From Owenweeksia sp. (GTDB lineage Bacteria > Bacteroidota > Bacteroidia > Flavobacteriales > Schleiferiaceae), in contig JANQHO010000038.1 in NCBI GenBank assembly GCA_028277105.1, positions 1 through 42,200 of the forward strand: DNA of 42,200 nucleotides. The letters are read 5' to 3'. The translations under genes were made by a program, and so were the position numbers. The notes beneath the pieces were generated by a model, which saw nothing but the letters and a program-made list of their open reading frames with translations, did no database searches and was not told the DNA's origin. Of this stretch, positions 35,288 to 42,200 are shown in pieces. The first letter of the stretch is position 1. Each line of letters starts with the position of its first letter.

Positions 35288-35473
35288 CTATCGACTCCCC
35301 TTAAAAATTTGTCCCCGTAAACGGAAAAGACTGTAAACTACCAGAACAGCTCCTAAACCATAGCGCTGCCAGTAAGGCATTTCAAACCAGTTTCCGGAGA
35401 AAAAAAGAATAAAAATCCCCAAAGCAAGTAAGATACCGCTCCTCAGGTATTTTATCCATTCCCCCCCTTGCAT
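35288..35473 (-). CDS. small two-helix membrane protein of the Ton operon
   Basis: A 61-aa protein starting 2 bp after the tonB stop. Two hydrophobic segments (GILLALGIFILFFSGNWF and YGLGAVLVVYSLF) suggest two membrane helices, ending in a short basic tail (RLRGQIFKGSR). A short protein of this shape often follows tonB in Bacteroidota Ton operons; its function is unknown to me. Position between tonB and the operon terminator supports it being real. Confidence 0.7.
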   Translation of the reverse strand: MQGGEWIKYLRSGILLALGIFILFFSGNWFEMPYWQRYGLGAVLVVYSLFRLRGQIFKGSR

Positions 35474-35475
35474 TG

Positions 35476-36285
35476 CTATTGAATTTTAAATCTTACCGGC
35501 AATACAAATTTCACCGGCACCGGACGGTCGAACTGATAACCGGGTTCCCAGGCGGGCAGCATGTTAACTACCCGGATAACTTCCTCATCACAGGCTTCAC
35601 TCAAACTGCGCAGTATTACAATGTCACGCACTACCCCATCGGCCCCTATAATGAACTGAACAGCTACCATGCCTTCAACGTAGTGTTCCAGGGCAATTTT
35701 GGGATATTTAATATTCGAGTAGATAAACTTCATCAGGGCTACTTCTCCTCCGGGGTATTGCGGCATTTTTTCCACGAAATCGTACACCTTTATTGGTTCG
35801 GGAGGACCTTCGTCCAACAGCACTTCTTCCACATCCTGTACCTCGTAAGCCAAAGAATCACCTTCTACCGTAGCCGCTCCCGGATCGATCCTGGCCATAT
35901 CTTCCATAGTGGGTAGATCTTCCAGTTCGTCCGGCACTTCATCGTCTGGTTTGGCTACCGGAGTTAAAAATTTAAGGGTGGGTTTTTGTTTGACTACAAC
36001 CTGCCTGGGCGGAGGCTGTACCAACTCAATAGGGGGCGGGGCCGACAATTCGCTATAGCTCACCACTTTTTTTTGCAATACCGGTTTTTTAGCCACATTC
36101 TTTTGTTTTTCCAAAGCAGCACGGTGCCACAACCAGGGCCCGGCAAAACCGCCTAAAACCAGCAGAGCTGCCAAAACAAAGCTGATAGTAGTAAAACGCC
36201 CGCTGGCTTTGCGTAGAGCATAGGCGCCATAAGCTTTGTTCTTATTTTCAAAAACCAGTTCGGTTAGATCAGCGTGTCTTTTCAT
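35476..36285 (-). CDS. tonB: TonB energy transducer
   Basis: A 269-aa protein. After a short cytoplasmic start (HADLTELVFENKNKAYGAYALRK, the usual Bacteroidota TonB opening), a single membrane helix lies at ~32-50 (SFVLAALLVLGGFAGPWLW). A Pro-rich, charged periplasmic linker follows (PPPIELVQPPPRQVVVKQKP), and the C-terminal domain (~175-269) matches TonB_C: YPGGEVALMKFIYSNIKYP, VAVQFIIGADGVVRDI, WEPGYQFDRPVPVKF. TonB couples the proton gradient to outer-membrane receptors such as those for siderophores. It overlaps the upstream exbD by 4 bp. Part of its 3' end is duplicated as a remnant at 22827-22997. Confidence 0.93.
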   Translation of the reverse strand: MKRHADLTELVFENKNKAYGAYALRKASGRFTTISFVLAALLVLGGFAGPWLWHRAALEKQKNVAKKPVLQKKVVSYSELSAPPPIELVQPPPRQVVVKQKPTLKFLTPVAKPDDEVPDELEDLPTMEDMARIDPGAATVEGDSLAYEVQDVEEVLLDEGPPEPIKVYDFVEKMPQYPGGEVALMKFIYSNIKYPKIALEHYVEGMVAVQFIIGADGVVRDIVILRSLSEACDEEVIRVVNMLPAWEPGYQFDRPVPVKFVLPVRFKIQ

Positions 36286-36803
36286 GGTTGATAGGTAGCT
36301 ATCAGTTCTTGTTCTTTCGGGCTGATATCGGTAATGGCATAGCGCGAAATGGCACAGGTTTTCATCTCGTCCAGTATGTCTACCAGGTTTTTGTAGTTGG
36401 AAGCCTCTTCTGGTTTGATGAGTACCACTAAACCTTCTATACTGGCCTGGAATTCCTTCAACAGGGTGTGTATACCTTCCGGGCTGTAATCCGATTCTTC
36501 TATCTGGGGATCGGTAATGCCCCGGTACCAGAAAATGCGATTCTCTCCGGATAGTACGATGCTGATCGTTCTCGACTCCTTTACCGGCTGTTCCCGTTCC
36601 ACTGCTCCCGGTTTAGGCTTTACCGGCATCAGCACCTCCATAGCCTGCGGACGGGCAAAAGTGGTTGTAAGCATGAAAAAGGTGAGCAGTAAAAAAGCCA
36701 GGTCCACCATAGGGTTCATGTCAATATCAATACTCTCCTTGCGGGTCCGGGCATCGCGGGCGCTGCTTTCGTTATCCAGGTCTACTGTTCTTCTTCCATT
36801 CAT
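36282..36803 (-). CDS. exbD: ExbD/TolR-family biopolymer transporter (second copy)
   Basis: A 173-aa protein with one membrane helix near residues 30-50: DMNPMVDLAFLLLTFFMLTTTFARP, where the Asp in MVDLAFLL is the proton-translocating residue of ExbD. The periplasmic part (KESRTISIVLSGENRIFW; LVVLIKPEEASNYKNLVDILDEM) is a typical ExbD/TolR domain. It overlaps the first exbD and tonB by 4 bp each, so translation is coupled. Two exbD paralogs in a row are usual in Bacteroidota. Confidence 0.92.
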   Translation of the reverse strand: MNGRRTVDLDNESSARDARTRKESIDIDMNPMVDLAFLLLTFFMLTTTFARPQAMEVLMPVKPKPGAVEREQPVKESRTISIVLSGENRIFWYRGITDPQIEESDYSPEGIHTLLKEFQASIEGLVVLIKPEEASNYKNLVDILDEMKTCAISRYAITDISPKEQELIATYQP

Positions 36804-37399
36804 AGTTCACCTCCTTCCAGTTCAGTAATCAGGTTGAAGCGGGTAATATTGTTCTCTACCAGCAAATTCATGATATTGCGCACCAGCGGGTAAGCCGTTT
36901 GCTGGTCGCCATTGAGCACCACCCTGATCTTGGGATTGGCTATGCGGGCAAAAACGATCCAGTCATTGAGTTCATTGGTCAGCGAATCCATGGGAATACC
37001 GGGTTGTTCCAGTTCCCTGCGCTCAGACGGAGGCAGGTCGAGCAGCTCCGGCAATTGAACAACGGGCACTCCTATACTACTGATGAGGCCAAAGGTCTGC
37101 ACCTGGGCCGGAGAAAAGCTCAGGCCGTAGTGTTTTCCCATCAGATCAAGCATTTTTTCCCTGGTAAATTTCCCGTCTACCCCGAAGAACACCCGTTCAT
37201 CAGGGCCGAAGGAAATGGTCATGATGTCCGTTTCAGGTAGTTTCACCTGTACCTGCGAAAAAGGCAGCTGCACCTGTAAAGGCTCCTCTGTTTTAAAGGT
37301 GGTGGTGAGCATAAAAAAGGTCACCAGCAGAAAAGCCAGATCCGTCATGGGGTTCATGTCGAGCCGCGGAGTTTTCTTACTCGTGTTGAGAGCGGGCAT
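36800..37399 (-). CDS. exbD: ExbD/TolR-family biopolymer transporter (first copy)
   Basis: A 199-aa protein. The membrane helix near residues 14-33 holds the motif DMNPMTDLAFLLVTFFMLTTTF with the essential Asp. The periplasmic domain (TDIMTISFGPDERVFFGVDGKFTREKMLDLM; PKIRVVLNGDQQTAYPLVRNIMNLLVENN) fits ExbD but carries an extra insertion of about 40 residues in the middle compared with the neighbour copy. It follows exbB by 2 bp. Confidence 0.92.
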   Translation of the reverse strand: MPALNTSKKTPRLDMNPMTDLAFLLVTFFMLTTTFKTEEPLQVQLPFSQVQVKLPETDIMTISFGPDERVFFGVDGKFTREKMLDLMGKHYGLSFSPAQVQTFGLISSIGVPVVQLPELLDLPPSERRELEQPGIPMDSLTNELNDWIVFARIANPKIRVVLNGDQQTAYPLVRNIMNLLVENNITRFNLITELEGGEL

Positions 37400-37401
37400 A
37401 C

Positions 37402-38205
37402 TCAGGCAGCTTTTAACTTAAAGGAATTGAGGATACTGAAGACCGACTCATCGATGGCATAAGTGATCTTGTCGATGCGGTTGGCAAAGAAGTTATAAAA
37501 GATAATCGCCACCACAGCCGTAGATATACCCAGGGCCGTGGTTACCAGAGCCTGGGAAATACCATTGGACAGCCCCACGGCATCGGGTGCGCCCACCCGG
37601 GCCAGGGCCGCAAAAGCTTTGATCATACCGGTTACCGTTCCCAACAGGCCCATCAGGGTAGAAATGGAGGCCAGCGTGGAGATGATCACCATATTTTCGT
37701 TGAGCTGGGGCAACTCCAGTTGGATGGCCTCTTCCAGGTCTTTTTTCATACGCAATACCTTTTGCTCGTGAGGCATGGCAGCATCGCTCATTACCATGTT
37801 CAGGGTACCCATACCATTTTTCACCACATTGGCTACCGAACCGCGCTGGTGGTCGCAGGCTTGTACGATCTGCTCTGTTTTCCCCTCTTCCAGCAGCGCT
37901 TTTACTTCCTGCACAAAAAGAGCGTTGTCTTTTTTCCCGGCAGCTTTGCCGATGGACAAGAAACGCTCAATGATGTAAGTGATGAGGATCAACTGAAAGG
38001 TGATGAGGATGATTACCACCGGGCCGCCCTTGTATATGGTGCCCAGGTAATTGTTCTTAAGAGGTTCGTTGGCGTTATTATTTCCCACAAAATTAGAAGG
38101 GGCGCCCAATATATAAGTGTAGATGATCCAGGCTAGTACCACCGATAAGGGTATTACAAACCAGATGAGGGTGCCGCGTAGCGGAAAGCTTGTTTTTCTT
38201 GTCAT
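37402..38205 (-). CDS. exbB: ExbB/TolQ/MotA-family proton channel
   Basis: The protein is 267 aa from ATG 38205. The frame extends 21 codons upstream to a TTG at 38268, but that extension looks unlike an N-terminus and ATG 38205 gives MTRKTSFPLRGT, the usual start. Membrane helices: ~14-33, ~58-78, and the paired helices in STLASISTLMGLLGTVTGMIKAF and ISQALVTTALGISTAVVAIIFYNFF, the MotA_ExbB signature. With the two ExbD proteins it forms the proton-driven motor for TonB. It is the first gene of the operon; the promoter should lie in 38206-38463, where I found no clear TAnnTTTG. Confidence 0.93.
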   Translation of the reverse strand: MTRKTSFPLRGTLIWFVIPLSVVLAWIIYTYILGAPSNFVGNNNANEPLKNNYLGTIYKGGPVVIILITFQLILITYIIERFLSIGKAAGKKDNALFVQEVKALLEEGKTEQIVQACDHQRGSVANVVKNGMGTLNMVMSDAAMPHEQKVLRMKKDLEEAIQLELPQLNENMVIISTLASISTLMGLLGTVTGMIKAFAALARVGAPDAVGLSNGISQALVTTALGISTAVVAIIFYNFFANRIDKITYAIDESVFSILNSFKLKAA

Positions 38206-38463
38206 TTTTCGAAGTTTTGCAAGGGAAATTACGAGAGAACGGCCAGGGCAAACTATGATATTTGTCAAGCTGTGGGCTTAACTGCCGTAGAATCTTACAT
38301 CAAGGCTGTTAATTTAATGTAAGCTTAACACAGGATTGCACGGGAGGGCCTTGAAAAGCTGATAAACAAACTTCTAAAAAGACTTCATTTAAAAGTGGAT
38401 TATGGTTAACTTTCTCAAGCTAATGTCTCGTAACTATATTAATCCAAATCAAATAAAACAAAC

Positions 38464-38874
38464 ATGGCTACAATTATCCCCACCATGCGATATAAAGATG
38501 CTAAGGCTGCTATAAAATGGTTATCACAAGCTTTTGGCTTTGAAGAACATTTAGTAGTACCTGGAGAAAATGACACTATTGCCCATGCCCAATTAAAACT
38601 TGGCCAAGCCATGATCATGCTGGGGTCTGAAAAGGAAGACGATTACGGTAAATTACTCAAAACTCCTGCAGCACTCAATGGCATCAATACCCAGTCTCCG
38701 TACATTATAGTAGAAAAGATCGATGAGCACTATCAAAAAGCCGTTGCGGCCAGGGCGGAAATAGTATTGGATATAAAAGATGAGGATTATGGCGGACGCG
38801 CTTACACCTGCCGTGACCCGGAAGGCCATATATGGAATTTCGGCTCTTACAACCCCTGGACCGAAAGCTCATAA
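38464..38874 (+). CDS. VOC-superfamily (glyoxalase/bleomycin-resistance-like) protein
   Basis: A 136-aa protein with paired beta-alpha-beta-beta-beta units of the VOC fold. TIIPTMRYKDAKAAIKWLSQAFGFEEH is the standard opening, and AYTCRDPEGHIWNFGSYNPW is the standard closing motif with the metal-ligand-type region. It resembles the PhnB/YdhR-like VOC proteins of unknown substrate. It diverges from the Ton operon and has no operon partner. Confidence 0.88.
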   Translation: MATIIPTMRYKDAKAAIKWLSQAFGFEEHLVVPGENDTIAHAQLKLGQAMIMLGSEKEDDYGKLLKTPAALNGINTQSPYIIVEKIDEHYQKAVAARAEIVLDIKDEDYGGRAYTCRDPEGHIWNFGSYNPWTESS

Positions 38875-38987
38875 TGATATGATGAGGTAGGCATCACTAA
38901 AGAGCTCAAAGAATTGCATGATCTCAAATAAATATATCCCCTTTTTTATCCATCACAATTGTATTATTATACAAAAAGCAGGACTTT

Positions 38988-40046
38988 TCAGGAAGCTTGC
39001 AACTTAGGTGACAGAGGGATAACACTACTGACATAACCTATAATATAAACATCATCTGAGCTGATTTCGTCACCTCCGGTACTGTTAGAAGTCATTTTCA
39101 TTTTACCAAACGAAAAAGGACCGATGCCCAGAGTACTTTTAAGCTCTTGCTCTTTATTGATCTGTTGTTTGGTACTATCCCTAAAATTACCCGCTACTTT
39201 TAACCCTACTCCCACTATAACGGAAACTGGTAACAAGGAGAAAACACCATTGTTATTAGTTGTTTCGCCACTGGAGTAATAACCGATAGGCTGACCGCTT
39301 AAGTACCACTGGTTCATGGTAAACAGTTCCAGGTCAAACCAATTTCTCACCATTTTGACTTCCATAAACCTGAAACTGATCTCATTTACCGCATCCCCGG
39401 AAGCCGTTTTTAACTCTTTGCTCACTTCTTCGCCCTCTTTTTTTACCATAATCGGAAGTTTTTTCTGATCTCTGCCAATAATGCTAAACTCATTGTGAAA
39501 AGCGCCAACCGGATTGTTAAGGTTAATACTCACTTGTTGAAGCCCTGTATTATTCTCCACCATTTTGGGCCAGTTATAAGGTTCTGCATAAACAGGCAGC
39601 CAGGTATCGGGAATACCGGCCATTCCGGCTAATTTAGAGTTGGAATACTTTTGTTGGGCTGCGTAAAAAGCTTGCTGGGTAAACTTGGCATTACCCATTA
39701 CAGTGGCTCCGTTAATAAGATTATTGTATACATTTTCCACAGTCATTCCTCCTGACTGGTAATATTTGGTAAAGAAGGGGATGGAATTAGCCAAATCCCG
39801 GAAACGATATAAGCTGGTGTAACTGCCATTTGGATTAGCAGAAGATATAGCATTTTCATATTGACTAGCATCTAACACTTCCGGCACCATATTGAGTTGC
39901 AAAACAGGTTTTGGTACTGTACTGATGGCTACATTTTTCTTAAGGGCCGCTCTCTTTTTTGCTACAGGCGCTAATCCCTTTTCTTTCTCCAGGGTATCAC
40001 TTATATAGTCGCCTACTAAACTAGAGAGGTCTTTCAATAATTCCAT
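38988..40046 (-). CDS. uncharacterised protein, second member of a tandem paralogous pair
   Basis: A 352-aa protein with no signal peptide, no recognised domain and no catalytic motif. The start is ATG 40046 (MELLKDLSSLVGDYISD, likely amphipathic). It is a clear paralog of the 461-aa protein upstream: ANPNGS...LANSIPFFTKYYQSGG with VENVYNNLINGA matches VNPNGS...MVDVIPALAADYQSTG with LSQVYKNIVDGA. Near the C-terminus VRNWFDLELFTMNQWYLSGQP matches MRGWLHEFLFRMNDWWIDSRP, and IIGYVSSVIPLSP matches IIGWVNEITPASAP. It lacks the helical Gln/Ala-rich middle of its neighbour and the Gly/Ser-rich strands. The conserved ends suggest a shared fold, with a beta-sandwich or membrane-interacting C-terminal half. 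I do not recognise the family. Confidence 0.75.
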   Translation of the reverse strand: MELLKDLSSLVGDYISDTLEKEKGLAPVAKKRAALKKNVAISTVPKPVLQLNMVPEVLDASQYENAISSANPNGSYTSLYRFRDLANSIPFFTKYYQSGGMTVENVYNNLINGATVMGNAKFTQQAFYAAQQKYSNSKLAGMAGIPDTWLPVYAEPYNWPKMVENNTGLQQVSINLNNPVGAFHNEFSIIGRDQKKLPIMVKKEGEEVSKELKTASGDAVNEISFRFMEVKMVRNWFDLELFTMNQWYLSGQPIGYYSSGETTNNNGVFSLLPVSVIVGVGLKVAGNFRDSTKQQINKEQELKSTLGIGPFSFGKMKMTSNSTGGDEISSDDVYIIGYVSSVIPLSPKLQAS

Positions 40047-40064
40047 AGCTCCACAAATTTATAA

Positions 40065-40092
40065 AGAGGGCTGCCGGTTTCTGCAGCCCTCT
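40065..40092 (-). terminator. hairpin between the two paralogous genes
   Basis: AGAGGGCTGC (40065-40074), 8-nt loop, GCAGCCCTCT (40083-40092): a perfect 10-bp stem, 24 bp past the stop of the upstream gene and followed on the minus strand by TTATAAATTTG. It could end transcription partly or stabilise the first gene's transcript, so the first protein would be made in excess over the second. Confidence 0.65.
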
Positions 40093-40116
40093 ATAAGAAT
40101 ATTAAAGTGTAAAAAA

Positions 40117-41502
40117 TTAAGGTTTGCTCAAAGGAGCAGAAGCAGGTGTAATTTCGTTAACCCAACCAATAATCTGGATACCAGGAACATTAATGGTACC
40201 GCCATTAAAAGTAGAATTGAACGAACTACTGGAACTGCTGTGAGAATAATGACCGGAAATCTGAAAAGGGCCCCAGCCTACTGAGGTAGAACCGCTTACT
40301 GATTTCTCAATGGTTTTTTGATCTTCCGTTGAGAAGTCTGCAGTAATACTGATATCACGGGCCACTACAAAGGCAGTAGGGATCAAAGGCAGTAAATTAT
40401 CTGCATTGCCTTCCAGCAGGCCGTTGGATATACCATCTTTTGGACGGGAATCTATCCACCAATCATTCATGCGGAACAAGAATTCGTGTAACCAACCGCG
40501 CATAATGCGAACGGTTCCTATCTTGGCTGAAAGCTCAAAGTTATTAGCTTGCATATGCGACTGGGTCTCTTTGCTGGAGCCGCTTACATCTCCGCCTACA
40601 CTCCACAGGCCACCACCCCAGGATGCACCGCCTCCATAGGAAGTAAAGCTGGAACTGGCCGTTTTATTCAGGTAAGAGCTTTTTAAAGTGAGTTCGGTAA
40701 AGTTTTGAGTAGCTGATTCAGAATACCAATCTGTAGGTAAGGCATAACACAACCACCATGGTGCCCCTCCAGTTACATTGGACGCTAATTGCTGATTAGC
40801 CATGGCTTGTTGAGCCTGCTGAATGGCATTGCGTACCGAAGAGTTAACGCTGGAAGCCAAAGCAGCCAAAGCTTGTTGTACCATAGCGGCTCCCTGGGCC
40901 TGCCAGGTGTTATAAGCCTGTGTTACGGCATTTCTCAAAAGAGGCTCATTAGCCTGCCATTCTCTTTGCTGCTTGGGGTCTGACAGATCATAGCCCAGAT
41001 AAGCATTGCGATAACCCGTAAGGGCAGTGAGATAAGCTGTTTGGTTATTGTTATAAGCACTGTAAATAGAAGAAGGGCCGGTTTGGGTCACTTCTTTACC
41101 GGTAAAATCCTTGATGGTAGTAGTAGTATTCAGATAATTGAACGCCTGTTCATATATCTTCTCTTGCTCGGGATCTGTTTTAACAGAAGAATTAGCTCCG
41201 TCTACTATGTTCTTATAAACCTGCGAAAGCCGATTGCCAGTCGATTGATAATCTGCTGCTAAAGCAGGAATTACATCTACCATGTTAGAGAAAACCTCAG
41301 CGGTTGCTAAACTTCCGTTGGGATTTACTGGAGTAGCCGGATTAGCAAAATCAGCCGGATTTATTGCCATGTTTTTTGCCAGTTGGATGAAAGTGGTTTT
41401 TTGGTCAAAAACCGAACTCTCCCCCTGGGGAGCATAAGTGATGGCGTCAAATAGCCGATCATAAAGGGTTGATAGAACCTTTTGTTCTTGTTGTTTGTCC
41501 AT
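40117..41502 (-). CDS. uncharacterised protein, first member of a tandem paralogous pair
   Basis: The protein is 461 aa from ATG 41502 (MDKQQEQKVLSTLYDRLFDAI). The frame extends to 41592, but the extension reads poorly and begins in the AT-rich promoter region. No signal peptide is seen. Residues ~45-110 share the NPNGS block with the neighbour. Residues ~110-260 are helical and very rich in Gln, Ala and Asn (AAMVQQALAALASSVNSS; RNAIQQAQQAMANQQLAS), like a coiled or bundled stalk. The C-terminal part is beta-rich with Gly/Ser runs (YGGGASWGGGLWSVGGDVSG; SVGWGPFQISGHYSHSSSSSSF) and ends PGIQIIGWVNEITPASAP. Alternating strand patterns may form a pore or filament, but this is inference. I cannot name the family. 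Confidence 0.75.
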   Translation of the reverse strand: MDKQQEQKVLSTLYDRLFDAITYAPQGESSVFDQKTTFIQLAKNMAINPADFANPATPVNPNGSLATAEVFSNMVDVIPALAADYQSTGNRLSQVYKNIVDGANSSVKTDPEQEKIYEQAFNYLNTTTTIKDFTGKEVTQTGPSSIYSAYNNNQTAYLTALTGYRNAYLGYDLSDPKQQREWQANEPLLRNAVTQAYNTWQAQGAAMVQQALAALASSVNSSVRNAIQQAQQAMANQQLASNVTGGAPWWLCYALPTDWYSESATQNFTELTLKSSYLNKTASSSFTSYGGGASWGGGLWSVGGDVSGSSKETQSHMQANNFELSAKIGTVRIMRGWLHEFLFRMNDWWIDSRPKDGISNGLLEGNADNLLPLIPTAFVVARDISITADFSTEDQKTIEKSVSGSTSVGWGPFQISGHYSHSSSSSSFNSTFNGGTINVPGIQIIGWVNEITPASAPLSKP

Positions 41503-41808
41503 TTGATCTAATTTTAATGGTTTATAAAAGTTAATTGGTTCAATAATGTTACAAACAATTGCACTTTGGCTTTTAATTAAATATGTTAACATTTTGTTAA
41601 TCAGTATTTTTAATTACGTAACAAAATATTATTGCAACAGTATATTCACGGTTATTATTAATCTATTGAGGGTATTTTTACTTGATAATTTTGTATGTCT
41701 GATCATCTTATTATTTAATGTTTATTTATTTAATTCATTAAAAGCCTGAGGATTATTTACAGAAAGTTTATATGTATTCTCACTGTAAGTAAACTAAATA
41801 CAAGAATC
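41503..41808. other. AT-rich divergent promoter region
   Basis: A 306-bp gap between the paralogous pair (minus) and the deaminase gene (plus). It is strongly AT-rich, with T-runs and no coding potential that looks real. Promoters for both units must lie here, but no perfect TAnnTTTG element is seen on either strand. Confidence 0.5.
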
Positions 41809-42200
41809 ATGGATATTTTTTTAGAAGAGGCTATTAAGGAGGCCGAACTGGGTTTAAAGGAAGGAGGAATACCGATTGGCTCGGTACTGGTTTACCAGGG
41901 AAAAATTATAGGACGTGGCCATAACCGGAGAGTCCAAAAAGGCAGTGTGATACTGCACGGTGAAATGGATGCCCTGGAAAATGCCGGTCGTCAGCCGGCC
42001 AGTGTTTACCTCAATTGTGTTCTTTACACTACTCTATCCCCCTGCCCTATGTGTTCCGGTACTATTTTGCTCTACGGAATTCCCAAAGTGGTGATTGGAG
42101 AAAACAAAACTTTTATGGGAGAGGAAAAGCTCTTGAAAGAAAGAGGCGTAGAAGTTACCGTAACCGATAGCGAAAAGTGCAGGGAACTGATGCAATCGTT
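41809..42200 (+). CDS. cytosine deaminase-like zinc deaminase, 3' end cut off
   Basis: The ATG at 41809 opens a frame that stays open to the window end (130 codons plus 2 bases). The sequence has the cytidine/deoxycytidylate deaminase zinc motif: HGEMDALENAG (His ligand and catalytic Glu) and SPCPMCSGTILLYG (two Cys ligands). The ALENAGR segment after HGE and the overall spacing resemble the yeast FCY1-type cytosine deaminases more than tRNA adenosine deaminases (TadA). The protein is cytoplasmic and likely acts in pyrimidine salvage. Only the last part is missing. Confidence 0.85.
   Translation, partial: MDIFLEEAIKEAELGLKEGGIPIGSVLVYQGKIIGRGHNRRVQKGSVILHGEMDALENAGRQPASVYLNCVLYTTLSPCPMCSGTILLYGIPKVVIGENKTFMGEEKLLKERGVEVTVTDSEKCRELMQS

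Noticed and set aside
35473..35916. 147-codon plus-strand frame over tonB
   Set aside because: It is a shadow of tonB with odd His/Tyr-rich composition and no motifs.
38206..38268. 21-codon N-terminal extension of exbB from a TTG
   Set aside because: The extension is not ExbB-like, and ATG 38205 starts a normal N-terminus.
41503..41592. 30-codon extension of the first paralog
   Set aside because: It lies in AT-rich promoter-like DNA, and ATG 41502 gives a start similar in type to that of its paralog.
1..42200. rRNA, tRNA, CRISPR array, insertion sequence or phage genes
   Set aside because: I looked on both strands and found no repeats of CRISPR type, transposase, integrase or RNA-gene signatures; structured RNAs without strong motifs could be missed by eye.

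Overview
The window comes from a member of the Bacteroidota. Supporting signs are T9SS C-terminal sorting domains, a one-protein hybrid two-component system (Reg_prop propeller to AraC output), a duplicated ExbD in an ExbB-ExbD-ExbD-TonB operon, a FISUMP-domain protein, a small protein with a PID-CTERM-like tail, and promoters fitting the Bacteroidota pattern (TTTG / TAnnTTTG). I cannot place it below phylum. Both ends cut through genes.

Region 1 (1-5908) is an iron-acquisition block. A siderophore-interacting flavoprotein (partial, minus strand) diverges from an AraC regulator, followed by an operon of ankyrin-repeat protein, DUF2271 protein and a PepSY/flavodoxin/FAD-NAD(P) reductase fusion. 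A 23-bp palindrome, TTATTTAGA-N5-TCTAAATAA, lies in the divergent promoter region and recurs with one arm change just downstream of a good promoter for the operon. This points to one iron-responsive repressor for the block.

Region 2 (5972-8113) is minus-strand housekeeping: a DUF892/YciF ferritin-like protein, then an operon of acyl-CoA thioesterase, small Cys-rich protein and SAM methyltransferase. Region 3 (8258-19242) holds two large T9SS-exported proteins (841 aa with YCF48-type repeats; 2054 aa with LamG, Fn3-like and MAM-like modules) on either side of a TPR-membrane-LuxR-type regulator.

Region 4 (19486-36285) is the most interesting. An intact endonuclease Q-UvrD helicase fusion gene is followed by a remnant of the 3' end of a tonB gene. 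About 12 kb later a remnant of the same EndoQ-UvrD gene, internally deleted in frame, sits beside the intact tonB. The two remnants form degenerate direct repeats around a cargo island (about 23.0-34.8 kb): a hybrid two-component sensor, a 760-bp non-coding stretch with a duplicated ~80-bp repeat and a long inverted repeat, a secreted protein with tandem dockerin-like motifs, a T9SS protein that may be its partner, a PID-CTERM-like small protein, a FISUMP protein and a TlpA-like thioredoxin. The geometry is what single-crossover integration of a circular molecule, or a tandem duplication followed by decay, would leave.

Region 5 (35288-38874) is the TonB energising operon (ExbB, two ExbD, TonB and a small membrane protein, with a clear minus-strand terminator) and a divergent VOC-fold protein. 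Region 6 (38988-41502) is a tandem pair of related proteins that I cannot assign to any known family. They have no signal peptide and share an N-terminal helical block and a C-terminal beta-rich block. They are the best candidates for something undescribed. The window ends in a cytosine-deaminase-like gene. I saw no rRNA, tRNA, CRISPR array, transposase or integrase.
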